From: Corallium rubrum
Lineage: Eukaryota > Cnidaria > Anthozoa > Scleralcyonacea > Coralliidae
Assembly (NCBI GenBank): GCA_964035015.1
Contig: OZ035997.1
Location: 61,813,785 to 61,877,784, forward strand
Direction: 5' to 3'
DNA: 64,000 nucleotides
In this document: positions 63,393 to 64,000 of the stretch, one piece after another
Position numbering within the stretch: position 1 is the stretch's first letter
Layout: each line of letters starts with the position of its first letter
Position numbers and translations under genes: made by a program
Notes under the pieces: model-generated
What the model was told of the DNA's origin: nothing
The model's input: the letters and a program-made list of their open reading frames with translations, nothing else
The model's database searches: none

Positions 63393-64000
63393 CATGCATG
63401 CTATGATCACATACTACAAGATCTGACTTGGATTTGAAGAAATAATCTGAAATGGTTTCTGCAATGATTGGCTGCACAAAGCTGTATTTGTGCACTCTGA
63501 ATATGTTTATGAACTGTACATGGAACTGTCTCCAAGAAATTATTTACCTCAACTTAATTGTGGATATTCAGTAAAAAATGAAAATTATCTGTGTGTCATG
63601 GATAACAATAATATTTGGTTATTTTTGGTATGCAGTAAATAAAATACTACAAGTTCTTTGGGGAAATAGAATACAGTGTCGTTGCAGTGGTGTATTCCCA
63701 AACGACAATTATAAGTATACATGTGGAATTGTGGACATGTGTAATGAACATTGATCTGCGTCCTTCGCAATTCAGTCGCTAGCTGGCGCTGCAAGTAAGG
63801 ATTATTAGCCAGCCAGTCCTTTATCCTTTATTTCATTGACTGATACTCTACTTTGCTTGCATCAGATGGAAATGATGGCTTTTTTCAAATATCTGGAGGC
63901 ATATTAAGACATTTCGTTATTCCCCTTATGTAATTACTATTGGGTACATTACTATTGGGTTTGCGTGAGATTTGTGTTGGAATTTTTTCTAAGTATACTT
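63393..64000. other. no gene recognised
   Basis: AT-rich; a TATTGGGT duplication lies near 63939-63960. The minus frames here lack domains. Confidence 0.45.

Overview
This 64 kb window looks like a repeat-dominated chromosome segment of an early-branching animal, most likely a cnidarian. The evidence is GT-AG introns inside transposon genes, an intronless-looking rhodopsin-class receptor, and a mix of Polinton/Maverick, Helitron, GIY-YIG Penelope, hAT, CR1/L2-like LINE and SWIM-YqaJ elements, which I know mainly from cnidarian-type genomes. The organism call is inference. Nothing bacterial is present: no operons with Shine-Dalgarno sites, no rRNA, no CRISPR array.

Layout. 1-6.5 kb is one end of a Polinton/adintovirus-like element. 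It carries a truncated deoxynucleoside kinase (minus strand, running off the window), a run of small plus-strand genes (basic protein with a repetitive tail, three small membrane proteins, a zinc-finger PD-(D/E)XK nuclease, a zinc-ribbon protein), then a family B DNA polymerase broken by stops and frameshifts. At 6.5-12.9 kb is a tandemly duplicated unknown sequence. Its first copy is split by a 3.6 kb inverted-repeat element (6867-10505) with SWIM/YqaJ gene remnants and an 8-bp target duplication. At 12.9-18.2 kb is a complete hAT transposon with exact 8-bp target duplications and a degraded multi-exon transposase.

At 18.7-20.3 kb are LINE and Helitron-end fragments. About 20.29-38.1 kb is a second, larger SWIM-YqaJ element with inverted arms. 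It is interrupted by Helitron 1 (22504-36122), which is itself interrupted by a head-to-head pair of Penelope-like elements (31198-35044). Its right arm holds a LINE fragment. At 39.0-41.7 kb is an octanucleotide satellite array. Next to it, 41.8-42.8 kb (minus) is a rhodopsin-class receptor gene with one frameshift, the only clear host-type gene. 43-47 kb holds LINE debris, a symmetric pentanucleotide array and several fold-back MITEs.

Helitron 2 (47022-61314, minus) is a sister of Helitron 1. It carries a non-autonomous hAT element (47908-48706), a (AAAAC)n array and a LINE with an uninterrupted 1033-residue endonuclease-reverse transcriptase ORF (57.8-61.2 kb). 61.3-64 kb holds another Helitron fragment, a MITE and sequence I cannot assign.

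How it fits together. The nesting gives relative ages: SWIM-YqaJ element 2, then Helitron 1, then the Penelope pair; tRNA-like SINEs are older than both the hAT and Helitron 2. Comparing the two Helitrons base by base locates their lesions, confirms a shared 164-bp intron, and shows conserved exon-like segments in both 3' regions that may be captured or accessory gene exons. The least-described systems here are the kinase/nuclease-bearing Polinton-like element with TATAATG start-codon motifs, and the SWIM-YqaJ elements whose kilobase inverted arms contain the 5' half of their own gene.
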